From: Adiantum capillus-veneris
Lineage: Eukaryota; Streptophyta; Polypodiopsida; Polypodiales; Pteridaceae
Assembly (NCBI GenBank): GCA_014529385.2
Contig: CM043964.1
Coordinates: forward strand, 108,662,587-108,726,586
DNA: 64,000 nt
Direction: 5' to 3'
A model generated the notes under the pieces. That model did not search any database. It was not told where the DNA came from and was given only the letters and a program-made list of their open reading frames with translations. The translations under genes were made by a program, and so were the position numbers. Shown here piece after piece: positions 1 to 11,027 of the stretch (its first letter is position 1; each line of letters starts with the position of its first letter).

Positions 1-570
1 AGCCGTGACCTACAAGAATCTTTTCAAAAGATTAAGGAGGCTATATCCATCTCTTAACAAAGGCAAAAAGCTATTGTTGACAATCACAGAAGGGACTTAA
101 CGTTCAAAGAAAATGATTGAGTCTTACTCAAGTTTCCTAAGGCTTGATTAAGGAAAATGATGGAAAACAATCCTACGGGCCATCAAAAGTATTATGCTAA
201 GCTAGCAAAAAAATACCATGGTCCTTTCCAAATTTTGAATCCTATCAATTAGACGGCCTACCAACTCGAGTTTCCCAACCATTGGCTCATACACAATGCT
301 TTTTGTGTGAGCCTACTTAATCCCTAAAAAGGAGAGCCACAAAGTGAACCAATTATTGAAGTCCCTCCCGAAGTTGAAGACCAAGAAGAGGTGCTACAAT
401 CCGAAGCTATCCTTCAGCATGAAGACAAGTTACTACCACATGGTAAGATTATCCGACGGTATCTGATTAAGTTTAAAAATTATCCTTTTGAAGATGCTAG
501 ATGGATGCAAGAAATACAGCTTAAGGATAGTATGAACCTTGTAAATGCTTACAATGATACATTAGAGTAA
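1..570 (+). pseudogene. Ty3/gypsy chromovirus F: integrase C-terminus with chromodomain (3' end of pol)
   Basis: The reading frame carries the integrase tail: a GPY-like stretch around 205-325 (KYHGPFQIL, then AYQLEFP and NAFCVSLL). A chromodomain follows at about 400-560, with IIRRYLIKFKNYP and DARWM, matching the family pattern of W/Y...YLVKWKGY...ATWE. It ends at TAA 568-570. A chromodomain is the hallmark of chromoviruses, where it directs integration to particular chromatin. Several in-frame stops (near 54, 147, 250 and 328) show that it is decayed. The rest of pol lies upstream of the window. It is followed by 347 bp of noncoding sequence, a polypurine tract and the 3' LTR, as expected for a 3' element end. 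Confidence 0.85.
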
Positions 571-930
571 TAAAATGTACAAATTTCTTTTAAATGACCC
601 ATGTTTTTGTCTTATAAGACTAGTTATCTTTTTAATTGTGCATAGATTTAAAATAGTATGCATGCTTAGAATCATGTTTGTGACGACGATGTCTCTCAAA
701 CACCAAGTAGAATTTGTCATTGTACTTTGGGAGAATGAAATGGACTAAAGAGCATACATGCTTGCGGTAGCTATGTCTCCCAAGCACCAAATGGATTAGT
801 CATCCATCTTGGAAAGATGTCGTATGGTAAAAAGGGATCCTCTACCCTCTAAGTAAGATTGACTAATGACTAAAGCTTTATCTCTTCTACCTCATAGTTG
901 AGGACGAATATGATTTTAAGAGAGGGGTAA
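571..930 (+). other. 3' noncoding region and polypurine tract of element F
   Basis: There is no coding potential between the pol stop and the LTR. The purine run AAGAGAGGGGTAA at 918-930 abuts the LTR start TGTCATAA, so it is the likely plus-strand primer. Two imperfect direct copies of a short motif (atgtctc, then caccaa) occur near 690 and 770. Confidence 0.7.
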
Positions 931-1815
931 TGTCATAAACTCTAATATCTAACCAACCCAAATGATTTTCTCATATTAAACTGATCATTTAGTGTGGGAG
1001 AATAAACGGGAACCAGGGTTAAGATATAGACATGTGCTTATAGATCTATCTCAACACAAGACCAATGGTAAAGGGACCCAAATGAGAGATGGTCTATCAA
1101 AGAGCAAGACTAACCAATGGAGCATAAGACCTTAGGGTTAGCTTCATTAAATACCTCCAATACTTAGTGTAAAAGTCCCTTGACCTTAGGTAAGCTAAGA
1201 CTGAGCTTGAGGTGGGAACCGGGCCCAAGCTTCAGGTCCTTGAGGTGGGAGCCCGGCCTAAGCTTAAGGTTCTTGAGGTGCCTGATGACTGAGATTCTTG
1301 AGGTGCTTGATGATTGTGATGCTTGAGGTGCTTGTCATGCTTGAGATGCTAGGGTTGTACTTGAGGTGAGAACCCAGCCCAAGCTTGAAGTGCCTAAGGG
1401 CCAAGCTTGTGGTGGGAACTGGGCCTAATCTTGAGGGGCTTGAGGTGTTGAAAGTCAAAGAGCCAATCCCTACAAGGAGGGGTCGATTCCTACATGAAGG
1501 GGGATGAGAGAGAACACACACACACACACACACACTCACACAAGGCATGCCTAGTACAAAGAAAGCAAAGGGGAAACTTGTCAAGTTCCTCCTCATGTTG
1601 CCCTCATGGTGTGCCTGAAGCCTATTGGCTGGCCACCCAAGGGGTCCAATGATAATTTAGGAGATTTAATTAATTGTGTTTGCATTTATCAAGTCCTCTC
1701 TCTCAAAGGAAAGGGGGACACTTGTCCTAAGGCTACCCTTGTTGCTTGTAATGCCTCCTGCTTATGATTGGCTAGGCTTGGAGGGGACCAATGAGCTTCA
1801 AGCATGAGCTACAAG

Positions 1816-2060
1816 AACTACAAGAGGATCTTCATATTAGCGACGCTCACACAGCGACGCTCAAAAAAAAAATTCCCGGCGTCGCTATGAGCGTCGCTAT
1901 AAGCGTCGCTATGAGCGTCGCAAATTTACAAAGAAATTTGCGACGCTCATAGTGACGCTCATAGCGACGCTTATAGCGACGCTCATAGCGATGCCGGCTG
2001 GGGTACAAAAATAACCGAGCGCGCCCAAAAACTCAGATCTCAGATCTGAGTTTTTCGGCG
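1816..2060 (+). repeat. CACTA left terminal inverted repeat and subterminal repeat array
   Basis: After the 12-bp terminus, the motif GCGACGCT or its inverse AGCGTCGC repeats many times between about 1839 and 1996, as direct and inverted copies around a central ATTTGCG. In En/Spm-type elements such subterminal repeats are binding sites for the TNPA protein. The same motif fills the right end. CAGATCTCAGATCTGAG near 2036 adds a local palindrome. Confidence 0.88.
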
Positions 2061-2090
2061 CCCTCAAGCAAGGAGCAGGTAACGCTCTCC

Positions 2091-2095
2091 CTCAC

Positions 2096-2138
<43 letters not shown>

Positions 2139-2144
2139 CTTCTC

Positions 2145-2175
<31 letters not shown>

Positions 2176-2279
2176 AGAGGAAGGAGAGCCAGGTATGCTC
2201 CTTCCCTCTCCTCATTCTCATGTTCCCTTCCCCTCTTTCTCTCTCCCTTTCTCTCTCTCTCACACACACACATAGTGTT

Positions 2280-2321
<42 letters not shown>

Positions 2322-2566
2322 AACAAAAACAAAAACGCACACACACATACATAAACAAAGAATGCACACACACATTGAGAGAGAAAAAGAGAGAGAGAGA
2401 GCATGCATAAACAAAAAACGCACGCATTGAGAGAGGAAAAGAGAGAGAGAACATGCGTAAACAAAAAACGCACACATTGAGAGAGGAAAAGAGAGAGAAA
2501 ACATGCATACGATCCAAAAAAACGCACACACATTGAGAGAGAAAGAGAGAGAAACTAATTTAACGT
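2091..2566. repeat. Microsatellite-rich CACTA leader: (CT)n, (CA)n and (GA)n runs
   Basis: CT repeats at about 2095-2134, CA at about 2143-2172, GA at about 2283-2318. Several near-identical 55-65 bp units follow, each with ACGCACACATTGAGAGAG or a variant, up to 2555. Open frames here translate only to low-complexity Ser/Leu or Arg/Glu and are not genes. Confidence 0.85.
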
Positions 2567-2907
2567 CGTAGGAAACTAATTAAAATTAAAAGACCTAAAG
2601 ATCTAGCCGACGAGGAGTTGAACTGAAGACCTATTATTCAAGAGGGAAATGGCATAATCAATCTATCATACTTGGCATGGGTGATAGAAAGGTTATACCA
2701 TTTATCTCTTTTTATTGGCACACACATCCACACACGCGCACACACACAAGAAGAAGAGAGTTATAACGTCGTAGGAAACTATCTTAAAAGACGTTAAAGA
2801 TTAGGTTATATGTAGACTTACATTAAATTAGATTTAGGTTTATTTTTAACTAGATTTACGTTTATTTAAGCTAGATTTAGATTTACGTTATATTAGATTA
2901 GATTTAG
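2567..2907. other. AT-rich spacer in CACTA leader
   Basis: No coding potential. There are repeated TTAGATTTA / TTTACGTT phrases, which continue at 3116-3200 on the other side of the captured HMA fragment, and a further CA-rich patch at about 2722-2748. Confidence 0.6.
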
Positions 2908-2913
2908 GTCTCC

Positions 2914-3100
2914 ATAGACTACGATGCCTGCATGAAGCGGGTGAAGAAAGCCCTCAATGGAATATAGGGTATTGCTGCCTTCACTCATGGTGGGCTCCGT
3001 CGATCCAAAAGTACTGGTGAAATGTCTTCAGAAGATAGGGAAGAAGGTGGATCTTCAGGGCGGCAAGAGTCACTACATCCCCGACACAATGACCATCTAG
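2914..3100 (+). pseudogene. Captured host gene fragment: heavy-metal-associated (HMA) domain, C-terminal part
   Basis: The frame from 2920 reads YDACMKRVKKALNGI, then a stop and frameshift. A second frame around 2994-3100 reads SVDPKVLVKCLQKIGKK and ends at TAG 3098-3100. This is the order of an HMA (copper-chaperone-like) domain: a C-x2-C loop with a Val-Lys-Lys-Ala-Leu helix, then a VDP..VL..L.K.GKK strand-helix. The first metal-binding Cys is a Tyr here (TAC, one G-to-A step from TGC). It lies between AT-rich repeat tracts inside the CACTA 5' region and has no transposon relative. Host gene capture by CACTA elements is well known. The surviving residues are convincing, but the fragment is short. 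Confidence 0.66.
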
Positions 3101-3382
3101 ACAACCTCTAGTCATTAGACTTACGTTAAATTAGATTTAGCTTTATTTTTAGTTAGATTTACGTTTATTTAGATTTACGCTTATTTACGTTAGATCGAGT
3201 CCACGCAAGAATTACTTATGGTTTAGGGTTTAGAGTTAGACGAACAGTGAAAAGATCTACTGTGAAAAGATGTTAAGATGAAGTGAAGTGCTACAGCTAG
3301 AGAAGAGGCAAAGGGATTTTGTCCACTACATGCAGTATCATGTAGACGTGGGTGTGTAGATTTCTTGTACCCACAAATATAG

Positions 3383-3484
3383 GTATTGACCAATAAAGAC
3401 GAGATTATAACCCGGTGGTTCTGATCTCCGTGCACCTCTAGACCGAGGTGTGCGGGGATTGGACATGACTAGAGAATGTGAGGT
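3383..3484 (+). promoter_or_regulatory. Conserved hairpin block upstream of TNP2, possible end of an untranslated exon
   Basis: About 100 bp starting ATTGACCAATAAAGACGAG and ending AGAATGTGAG are almost identical to two copies in CACTA element D (31708-31816 and 31889-32003). The core is a hairpin, GCACCTC-TAGACC-GAGGTGTGC, followed by GGGGAT. The block ends GAG|GTAAAG, which resembles a plant 5' splice site, so it could close a noncoding first exon of the transposase transcript. Its function is unknown. Confidence 0.6.

Positions 3485-3486
<2 letters not shown>

Positions 3487-3571
<85 letters not shown>
3487..3571. repeat. (GA)n microsatellite
   Basis: About 42 uninterrupted GA units directly after the conserved hairpin block and about 65 bp before the TNP2 start codon. 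Confidence 0.95.
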
Positions 3572-3574
<3 letters not shown>

Positions 3575-3636
3575 GACGAATAATGCCAATAGAATATTAA
3601 ATTTGTTGTCCAGGTTATAAGTTTTTTATCCTCATT

Positions 3637-6600
3637 ATGAGTAGCGACGAGGATGTGGGACCGTCCAACCGAAACACCTATCTCTCAATGAGGGTCTTAT
3701 GTCCTTGTAATCAATGCAAGCATGCTGTGCGACGGACAAGACGTGTTTCTTTGCAGCACGTTCGCGAATTTGGCGAGTTCGATCCATCTATTATAGATCG
3801 AGTTTTTGCTAATTATAACTCGTCGGACTCTGACGCTGGCCAACAAGCAGCAATCTTGCAACCCAATAGACGTGTTCGCAGGCGCTTTGGTCAAGCAGCA
3901 TATGTGAGGCCACAAGATGTAGCCTCTGACAGCTCAGGGGATGATCATGCAGAGCACATTCCCAACGAGGGAATGTTTGAGCCCGAGATTGATGAAATGA
4001 TCGAGACGATCATGGATTCAGAAAGGCTTATCTATGATGATATGAAAAGTGAAGCCGATACGTCATTGTATAATGGAGCACGTATATCTAGATTGAAAGC
4101 ACTCCTGGTTCTTCTCAACATGCAGGCAAAGTTTGGATGGAGTGACACTAGCGTCACAACGCTTTTCAGGTGATCTATTACAGTTAGTTTACTTTAATAG
4201 AACTCTAAATGTATAATGATCTGATAGATTTTTACACGACTGTATCATATTTTTATGTTGTGTAGATTGCTGAAAGAGCACATACTACCAGCTGACAATG
4301 TGATGCCAGATTCCCGAGATGAAGCAAGAAAGATTTTGCGAAACTTGGGGATGGATTACAATTCTATCCACGCTTGTCCTAATGACTGCATTCTTTTCAG
4401 AGGGGAATACACAGACATGGAGAAGTGTCCGAAATGTGATTCCGAAAGATATCGAGTAGATCTCCACGGGACAAAAATTCCACAAAAGGTTTTGCGACAT
4501 TTTCCTTTGCTTCCTCGCATCAAGCATTTCTTCGAATGTAAGTCCATGGCCGCCCTAGCATCATGGCATGAGGAGAATAAATCTTCGGATGGTGTGCTAC
4601 GAATTCCTGCAGATTGCGCAGCCTGAAAACATATAGATGGAACATGGTCGGATTTTGCCAGGGAAGCTCGAAATTTGCGCTTAGTCCTGGCTATGGATGG
4701 CGTAAATCCATTTGGTCAAAGATCAACATCTTACAGTGTATGGCCCGTTGTCATCGTCAACTACAACATTCCCCCGTGGTTGACTACGAAGAAGGGGCAC
4801 CTATGGCTAAGCTTGATTGTGCCAGGGCGATATAAAGTGGGGAATATGGATGTGTATCTTCGTCCACTATTGGAAGAGCTACAACAATTGTGGATTGGCA
4901 TAGAGGTGGTGGATATGAGCCGACACACAGGACGACGGAATTCTTTGATCAGAGGCATTCTAATGTGGACCATGCATGACTATCCCGGGCTAACAGAATG
5001 CTCAGGTGATCTATTGACACTCCTCACTCAGACACTGTAAATATTGTTTTTTCCCATAGTTGATCTATTATCATGTGTATACATGCAGGGATTCAAACAA
5101 GCGGATATAGAGCATGTGTCACATGTGGACCTAGACTGAATGCACGTAGGGCACCCTCACTGAAGAAGCAAATCTACGAAGGTCATCAAGCGTATCTTCC
5201 AGAGAATCATGTGTTACGCGATGGCTTTTTGGGAAGAGAGCCACCAAGGATGTCTGCACAAGCATGGTTAGAGCAGAAGGAGATGTGCGATGACGGATTG
5301 CCTCCAGGGATGAAGAGACTATCTCTATGGTACGAGTTACCATACTGGCCCCGACTCATGATCAATCACTTGCTCGATCCAATGCACATATTCAAGAATG
5401 TGGGTAATCTACTATGGGACCATTTGACCGGCAAGAAAGATTCTTTGGGAGCTAGAGTTGACCTTAGAAATGTGGATCGTATGGAGCAATATTGGCCGCA
5501 AACAGCGTCTGATGGATCGATAAAACTCCCTAAAGCACCATGGATTTTCACAGGAGCCCAAGAACGCAAAGTAAAAGAGGCCATTCGATCTTTGCGGACC
5601 CCCACTGGCGTAATGCACTCGCTCCGAACGTGTTTTACTAAAGAAGGAAAGCTTACCGGTTTGAAGTCACACGATTGGCATAAAATGTGTCAGGTACGTT
5701 CATAGTGGACTTTAATATCATTGCATAAAATGTGGACTTTAATATCATTGCTGCACATACTTTACAGTTTATTTTACCGGTTGCCATTGAGGGATGTTTG
5801 TCTCTCGACATCCGTAACACAATCTACAAACTTGCAAAGCTGGTGCAATGGATCTCACAAAAGGGGATAAACGTAGACTCCATACCATTCGCCAAACTAA
5901 ATGCTGCGGAGCTTGTGTGCATGTTTGAGAAACATTTTCCTACTACAATGCTAACCATTCAGGTGCATCTTCTTGTTCACATAGTTGATGAGGTGGAAAT
6001 AGCTGGCACAGTTCATTCCAGATGGATGTTATTCTTAGAGCGTTTCATGAAAACGCTTAAGGGATATGTGCGTCAAAAGGCACGTCCGGAGGGTAGCATG
6101 GCAGAAGGTTGGTTGGTATCAGAGTCCCTAGTGTACATTGGAGAGTGGCTAGATGGATTTGATAAATCCCGGGACACGCTATGGCAAACCATAGATGATG
6201 AGCGCATATCTGGGATTGTCATGTGCAATCTCGGTGTTGAGAAGAAGATGACGGAAGATCTAGAGGCTAAAATCAACCGATTTTGCATGCTTCACAATCC
6301 AGTGATGCAAAAGTGGATTTCACAATATGAGGATGCAAAGCAAGAGCGACAAAGGGCACGAATCGAGTGGAGATGGGGAAGACGACCACCGATGCACTAT
6401 CCAGCGGTTCTGGAGAGCCTACCAACCTTCATGAGCTTAAGATGGTTGCACAACCAATTGAAAAGCGCACAACAATGCGGTGACGAAGTGACTGAAGAAG
6501 AGTGGGAGTACTCTCGGGGTTGCGCGACCAAGGTAAGTTTGCAATGTACGACTAGCAAGTGACTTTATTTATAAACGTTTGAACGGCCACTCATAATCTT

Positions 6601-7365
6601 TGTTCGTTGTAGTATAAGTCATACACAGCAGCATGGTGTAAAGGTCGACATTTTAGGGTGGAACGAATCGACAAAAAGCGTTTTACTCAAGATTGTGGAA
6701 TCATGGCAAAATTTGAACAGTCTAGTCGACGACGTTCCTCTGATGCAGATCCTGTGGTGGCGGAACTCACTTACTTCGGCACGCTGCAAGAGATTTTGAG
6801 GATCGATTACAGAGGATTTTTTGTCGACTTGTTCGACGTGCAATGGTTCAAGATAATCATGGAGGGTCGCAACGCTACTGTGCGTAGAGGAGAGTCTGGT
6901 TTTCTTGAGGTGGATTCTACTAAGAAATGGACTGACCTAAGAGACACTTTCGTACTACCCGAGCATTGTGAACAAGTAAGTATGTAAATAGTTAACATCC
7001 CCCTTTTACAAGTTATGTGCTTGAAAGCTCTCATGTAAGTTATGTGGCTCTGGCAGGTAGTATTTCATCCTACAAAGTCTACATCAAACTGGTGGTACGT
7101 CATAGAGGTAGCCCCTCGTAGTGCAAGGACGTATGAAGGCTACCATGTGCCAATCACAACGACATCAATGGAGGAGATCAGAGAAGATGCTCAATCAGAA
7201 GCCGCTGCGGTGGTGCCAGACGAGCATCAAGATGCTACTACTCTATATGGGGTGCATGCAGAGGAGCTACAAAATGAAACAGAGGATATGTGTTTAAACG
7301 GAGAGCTCTATATAGATATAGGAAGTTATGCTGAGTTATGCGAGGATGAGAGAGAGATCTCTTAA
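3637..7365 (+). CDS. CACTA TNP2-type transposase, six exons, one premature stop
   Basis: This is the catalytic transposase of an En/Spm element. Exons are inferred from GT-AG signals: 3637-4169, 4266-5005, 5089-5693, 5768-6532, 6613-6975 and 7057-7365. They sum to 3315 nt, exactly 1105 codons, and every junction keeps frame. Exon 1 has the transposase-associated CPCNQCKH motif. Exon 2 has CPNDCILF, CPKCDSERY and the Transposase_21 core (LRLVLAMDGVNPFG, LSLIVPG). Exon 3 has LLDPMHIFKNVG. Exon 4 matches DUF4218 (HLLVHIVDEVE, RFMKTLKGYV, RPEGSMAEG). Exons 5-6 match DUF4216 (FDVQWF, WWYVIEVAPR). The only visible lesion is TGA at 4624-4626, at a position where relatives have Trp, so one G-to-A change. 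Otherwise it would give about 1104 residues. Confidence 0.92.
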
Positions 7366-7637
7366 AGCCACAAATATTGTATTTGAACAATTTTGCTCCG
7401 TGTTGTAAAAGCTCTGGCTCTCTAAGTACCTTCCATGGTGTATAACGCTCTTTTCTACTTGCGCTCACATCTTTTGATTGAAAATTCTGAGTTTTCGACT
7501 TGCCTCTTCTATCACTCGATTCATTGCGTCATTGTATTTATATGCGTCATTACGTCATTGTATTTAATGGTCTTTGCGTCATTGTCTACTCTATTCATTC
7601 AATATTAAGTTTAAATATTCGTGTGTTTAATGCAGGT
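7366..7637 (+). other. Intergenic region between TNP2 and the TNPA-like gene
   Basis: No coding signal. GCGTCATT / TACGTCATTGTATTTA repeats occur at 7526-7580. The downstream ATG at 7638 directly follows TTTAATGCAG, a good 3' splice site, so the second gene may be reached by splicing of a shared transcript. Confidence 0.45.
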
Positions 7638-8951
7638 ATGGATGATGAGGAGTTTCTTTCTTCTTTGTCACCGCAGCAGAGACAGTGGTACGTGGAGCGT
7701 CATCGCTCTGGCGCATCATCGCGTGTTCCTTCACCATCCGCATCTCCCTCTCTTTCGGGGCATTCGGCGCGCTCCAAAACTTCGGCGTCGACGAGACGAG
7801 CTTCACACTCGTCTAGACACCGGCGCTCTAGTGGTGGCGGTGGCGATTGTTGTGGGGATTCCGCCACCGATGCCTCCACACCGCCTCGTGTTCGACGAGG
7901 CTCTTTATCCTCCCCTTCTTTGCCCGCCCCCACACCAGCCACAACATCGCCATCTACGCCAGGTTTTTCACAGCTGACTGTTCCTAGAAGCTACACACCT
8001 CTACCTACTCCGCCAGGAGCCACCCCACTCGACACTCCTCGCTTCGGGGCCCAGACGCTGGTGGAGACACCTGACGTCCGTACCCCCATCGACACGCCGC
8101 TAGAGACCCCTGCCGGGACACCCAGGTTCACGCGTCACCGGCCAGAGGGCTTGCCTTACTCCGTCGACATCAGCGGCGGCATCATCATGGATGATGACGG
8201 CAAGAAGGTGATCTCGCGCATGCGTGGTCTTTGCTCTCAGCTGTTTAGACACTATATACTAAACAAATGGAGTGAAGTACCAAGTGATTTAAAAAACAGA
8301 GTCATCAACATACTTCATGATGAGTTTCCCGTTCCAACACGGGATCAGCGCTTCAATGAAGACCTGATGAAGATTCGAATGCGTGAATACTGCAAACACA
8401 AGAGTTCCGAAGTGCAAAAAGCAATCAAGAATGGGTGGAATAGGCCAGATTGGCTGGCCAAAGAAGATTGGAAGAATGCGAAGAAAGCAGTGCGCGAGAA
8501 TCCCGACAAGTGGAAGCAACAAAAGGATGCAGCCAGAGCACGAGTAGAGGCAGGGAGCTCGCACCACTTGGGGAGCGGTGGATGGGCATCATTTGAGGCC
8601 GATTTTGTAAGTCTTTTCACATTGCTCTTTATGCATGTTCGATAGTTTAGGGTTTATGAGTTTTTTAGTTCTAACATAATGAAATCTTTGTATGTTTTGA
8701 CAGTGGTCGATGACAGGACATGATCCCACACCATACGAGCGCGAGTACGCAGGCAAGAAGGGCTTAAACGCCCTGATGGACATTCTCAGTTCTCGCGGCG
8801 GCATGGTTAGTATTAGGGTTTACTCTTTTTTATTTTTTGTATTGTTTTATAAATGTCGTTATATGTTTATACTTACTGAAAGCTGTCTTATTGTCTTTTT
8901 TTGCAGAATCCGACAGATACGCCGCTTGGACGCGATGAGACGTCTGACTAG
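7638..8951 (+). CDS. TNPA-like CACTA protein (Transposase_24, Ptta/En/Spm family), three exons
   Basis: Predicted exons 7638-8606, 8704-8805 and 8907-8951 give 1116 nt, a 371-residue product with no internal stop. The first 150 residues are rich in Ser, Pro, Thr and Arg and probably disordered. The rest is the Transposase_24 region: VISRMRGLCSQLFRHY, then HDEFPVPT, CKHKSSEVQK and PDWLAKEDWKNA, ending with SGGWASFEADFWSMTGHDP across the first splice junction. Proteins of this family bind subterminal repeats and help bring transposon ends together. The matching GCGACGCT arrays lie at both ends of this element. I chose ATG 7638 because the upstream in-frame sequence is low complexity and lies before a splice acceptor. 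Confidence 0.86.
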
Positions 8952-9361
8952 ACGACGTCAGTTTAGCCGTAGCTAGATAGCATTAGTTTAGGGTTTCTCA
9001 TAGCTTATGTATCATGAGACGGATTTTATACGTCTTTTTGAACCATGTATATTATTACATTTGTCACCACAGTTCCTTTTGCCAATCAATTCTTTATGCC
9101 TATGATGTTGTACAATTGTCATTATTACATTTGCCAATCAATTCTTTATGCCTATGATGTTGTACAATTGTCATTATTACATTTGCCAATCAATTCATTT
9201 TGCCTATGATGTGTACAATTGTCAATTTTGCAAACAATGCATCTTGTGGGTGACTATTTTGGGTCTATTATCTACCTTTGCACTTTTTTTAAAAAGTGAA
9301 TCAAGTACAATATGGTTGATGGGTGGCAGGGCATTCAATGCCCTGCCACCAAAAAAATATT
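8952..9361. repeat. CACTA 3' noncoding region with three 53-bp tandem copies
   Basis: The unit GCCAATCAATTCTTTATG...ACAATTGTCATTATTACATTT starts near 9080, 9132 and 9184. The first two copies are nearly identical and the third is diverged and shorter. No coding potential is visible between the TNPA stop and the subterminal array. Confidence 0.8.
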
Positions 9362-9615
9362 CTCTCGGGCGTCGCTATAAGCGTCGCTATTTATGGCTCT
9401 GTAGCGTCGCTATGAGCGTCGCTATAGTCTTCTGTGTAAACGTCGCTATAAGCGTCGCTATATAGCGTCGCTCATAGCGACGCATATAGCGACGCCTATA
9501 GCGACGCTCTCGTAGCGACGCTCGTAGCGACGGTTTTAGCGACGTCGGGGGTTATAAAAACCCAATGTATTTCCGTCGCTAACAGCGTCACAAGAGCACA
9601 CAACCTCTTGTAGTG
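9362..9615 (-). repeat. CACTA right subterminal repeats and terminal inverted repeat
   Basis: Dense GCGTCGCTAT / ATAGCGACGC copies in both orientations run from about 9367 to 9545. Diverged copies follow, then CCTCTTGTAGTG at 9604-9615. The motif is the same as at the left end, as expected for TNPA binding sites. Confidence 0.9.
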
Positions 9616-9738
9616 AAGGGGGGGTCAACCAAAGCAAGCTAGGGGGTTGCTTAAGGGGTATAATCTCCCACACACACTCTAATTGTGCACTGTGCAAAGT
9701 GCAAGAGCTCCCTCTCCTTCTTTAAGCAAGTAGAGGTT

Positions 9739-9929
9739 TGTTGGGGTATAAAGCCCAATGTGGTCGCCCAGGTAAGTGGGCGGGCCGCCAGGTATGTACA
9801 CATATTCTTTTGTAAAAACCTAATAAGAATTCACTATGCTCTACACTTTATAGTAGAGTGAGTTCACCATATCGTTGTGCTCTTCTTCTCGCACTCTCTC
9901 TCGCATCGCACTTCCGCTCGTACTCTTCA
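9739..9929 (+). repeat. Copia 5' LTR
   Basis: 191 bp, TGTTGG...CTTCA. It is followed after two bases by the primer binding site. The copy at 15094 is about 95% identical by eye. Confidence 0.96.
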
Positions 9930-9931
9930 AC

Positions 9932-9943
9932 TGGTATCAGAGC
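9932..9943 (+). other. Copia primer binding site (tRNA-iMet)
   Basis: TGGTATCAGAGC is the exact complement of the 3' end of plant initiator methionine tRNA and is the usual copia PBS. It starts two bases after the LTR. Confidence 0.95.
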
Positions 9944-11027
9944 TCAGATCGAGGCTCGGGGCAGCACTGCAGGAGGCTAGAGTCACCAGCTCAGATTGGA
10001 GTGAAATTCGACAGGCGAAGACACGGCCCCAAATCTTGTGGGAGGACCCAAAGGGCTTGGTGTGCTCAGAATTTCATTCTGAGGTCATCTCGGCCACCGT
10101 TCGGCTTCAACAAAGGTTTGCGCAGGCCATTTTCGACTACGTGGTCTCGGCGGGTGTAGATCCGACTCTGCAAATTTGGGGTTTTTCGGCCTACGATTGC
10201 AGGTGCTGAGGATATTGACACTCCCAGAGTGTTGATTTGTAGCTGTCTACACATCGAAGGACGGCTCACAGTTCTTGGAGGTGTGTCACATACGACACGG
10301 GCGCATCTACACACAGACTGTAGGCGACATCCACTAGTTCATCAGGTATCTTGTGTTTGCTGCTTGATATTCCAGATTTCATCCTGACATTGCAGGTACT
10401 TCCACATGGGATGTATTGTTAGAGATGATGTATGTCTGTTGAGGGTTTGCTGGCTGTGAGTCACGCAGCAAACAACCGCCGCAGCGGTTACAGCATATAG
10501 TGGGAAATTTGTGGATGTATGACTTTGTGGGAAGTCTATGTACTGTCAGATTTACTGCAGCCTTTGTTGAGGGTCGAGTGAGGTTTTATTGAGCTGGGGG
10601 ATTCTCGAATGTTGAGATCCTTTCGGTGATGCAGGTCTTGGAGCGATCCCTCGAGCACCCTTAGATAGGCAGCTAGGATGTATTGACTGTGAGTTAGACA
10701 GTTGGGATTGCATCTTTGATTTACTGCCGTTGAGGCATTGTCGCAGTCTATGCTTACAGGACACTGATAGGACAGTCAGAGACAGTACAGGTGCAAAACA
10801 GGTTTACCCGCAGCTTACACTGTCAGAGAGACAGTGTTTTTGAGCTGTTTTTGGTCTGTTTTTTGAGTACACCAGAGCCATTTTACAAAGGAGACTCTGC
10901 CAAAATTTATGCAGAATCTGAAGCTTTCTTGGTTCATTTGACAGGTTGATATTGGTTCAGAGGTCAGTTTACAGGGGAAACTCTGCCGAATTTTTCCCAG
11001 GAAAGTAAACCATTGTGAAGCGTAGCT
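9944..11027 (+). other. Copia untranslated leader
   Basis: About 1.1 kb between PBS and gag with no convincing ORF. ACTGTCAGA and GACAGT phrases recur around 10545-10830. It is long for a copia leader. Confidence 0.6.

Larger units (their letters stand above)
1816..9615 (+). mobile_element. CACTA (En/Spm) DNA transposon, nearly complete, 7.8 kb
   Basis: The right end is CCTCTTGTAGTG (9604-9615), the inverse of CACTACAAGAGG. The left end reads AACTACAAGAGG (1816-1827), so only the outermost C is changed to A. A 3-bp target duplication AAG flanks it (1813-1815 and 9616-9618), as is standard for CACTA elements. Inside are subterminal GCGACGCT repeats at both ends, a six-exon TNP2 transposase and a three-exon Transposase_24 (TNPA-type) gene. 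The element interrupts the LTR of F, and LTR homology resumes directly after 9618. The mutated terminal base and one nonsense codon in TNP2 suggest it no longer moves by itself. Confidence 0.93.

Noticed and set aside
2064-2533. Several Ser/Leu-rich open frames on the - strand
   Set aside because: Products of CT/GA and CA repeats only. Alternative frames are equally open.
10066-10314. Small ORFs in the copia leader
   Set aside because: No domain, wrong strand or short, and within the untranslated leader between PBS and gag.
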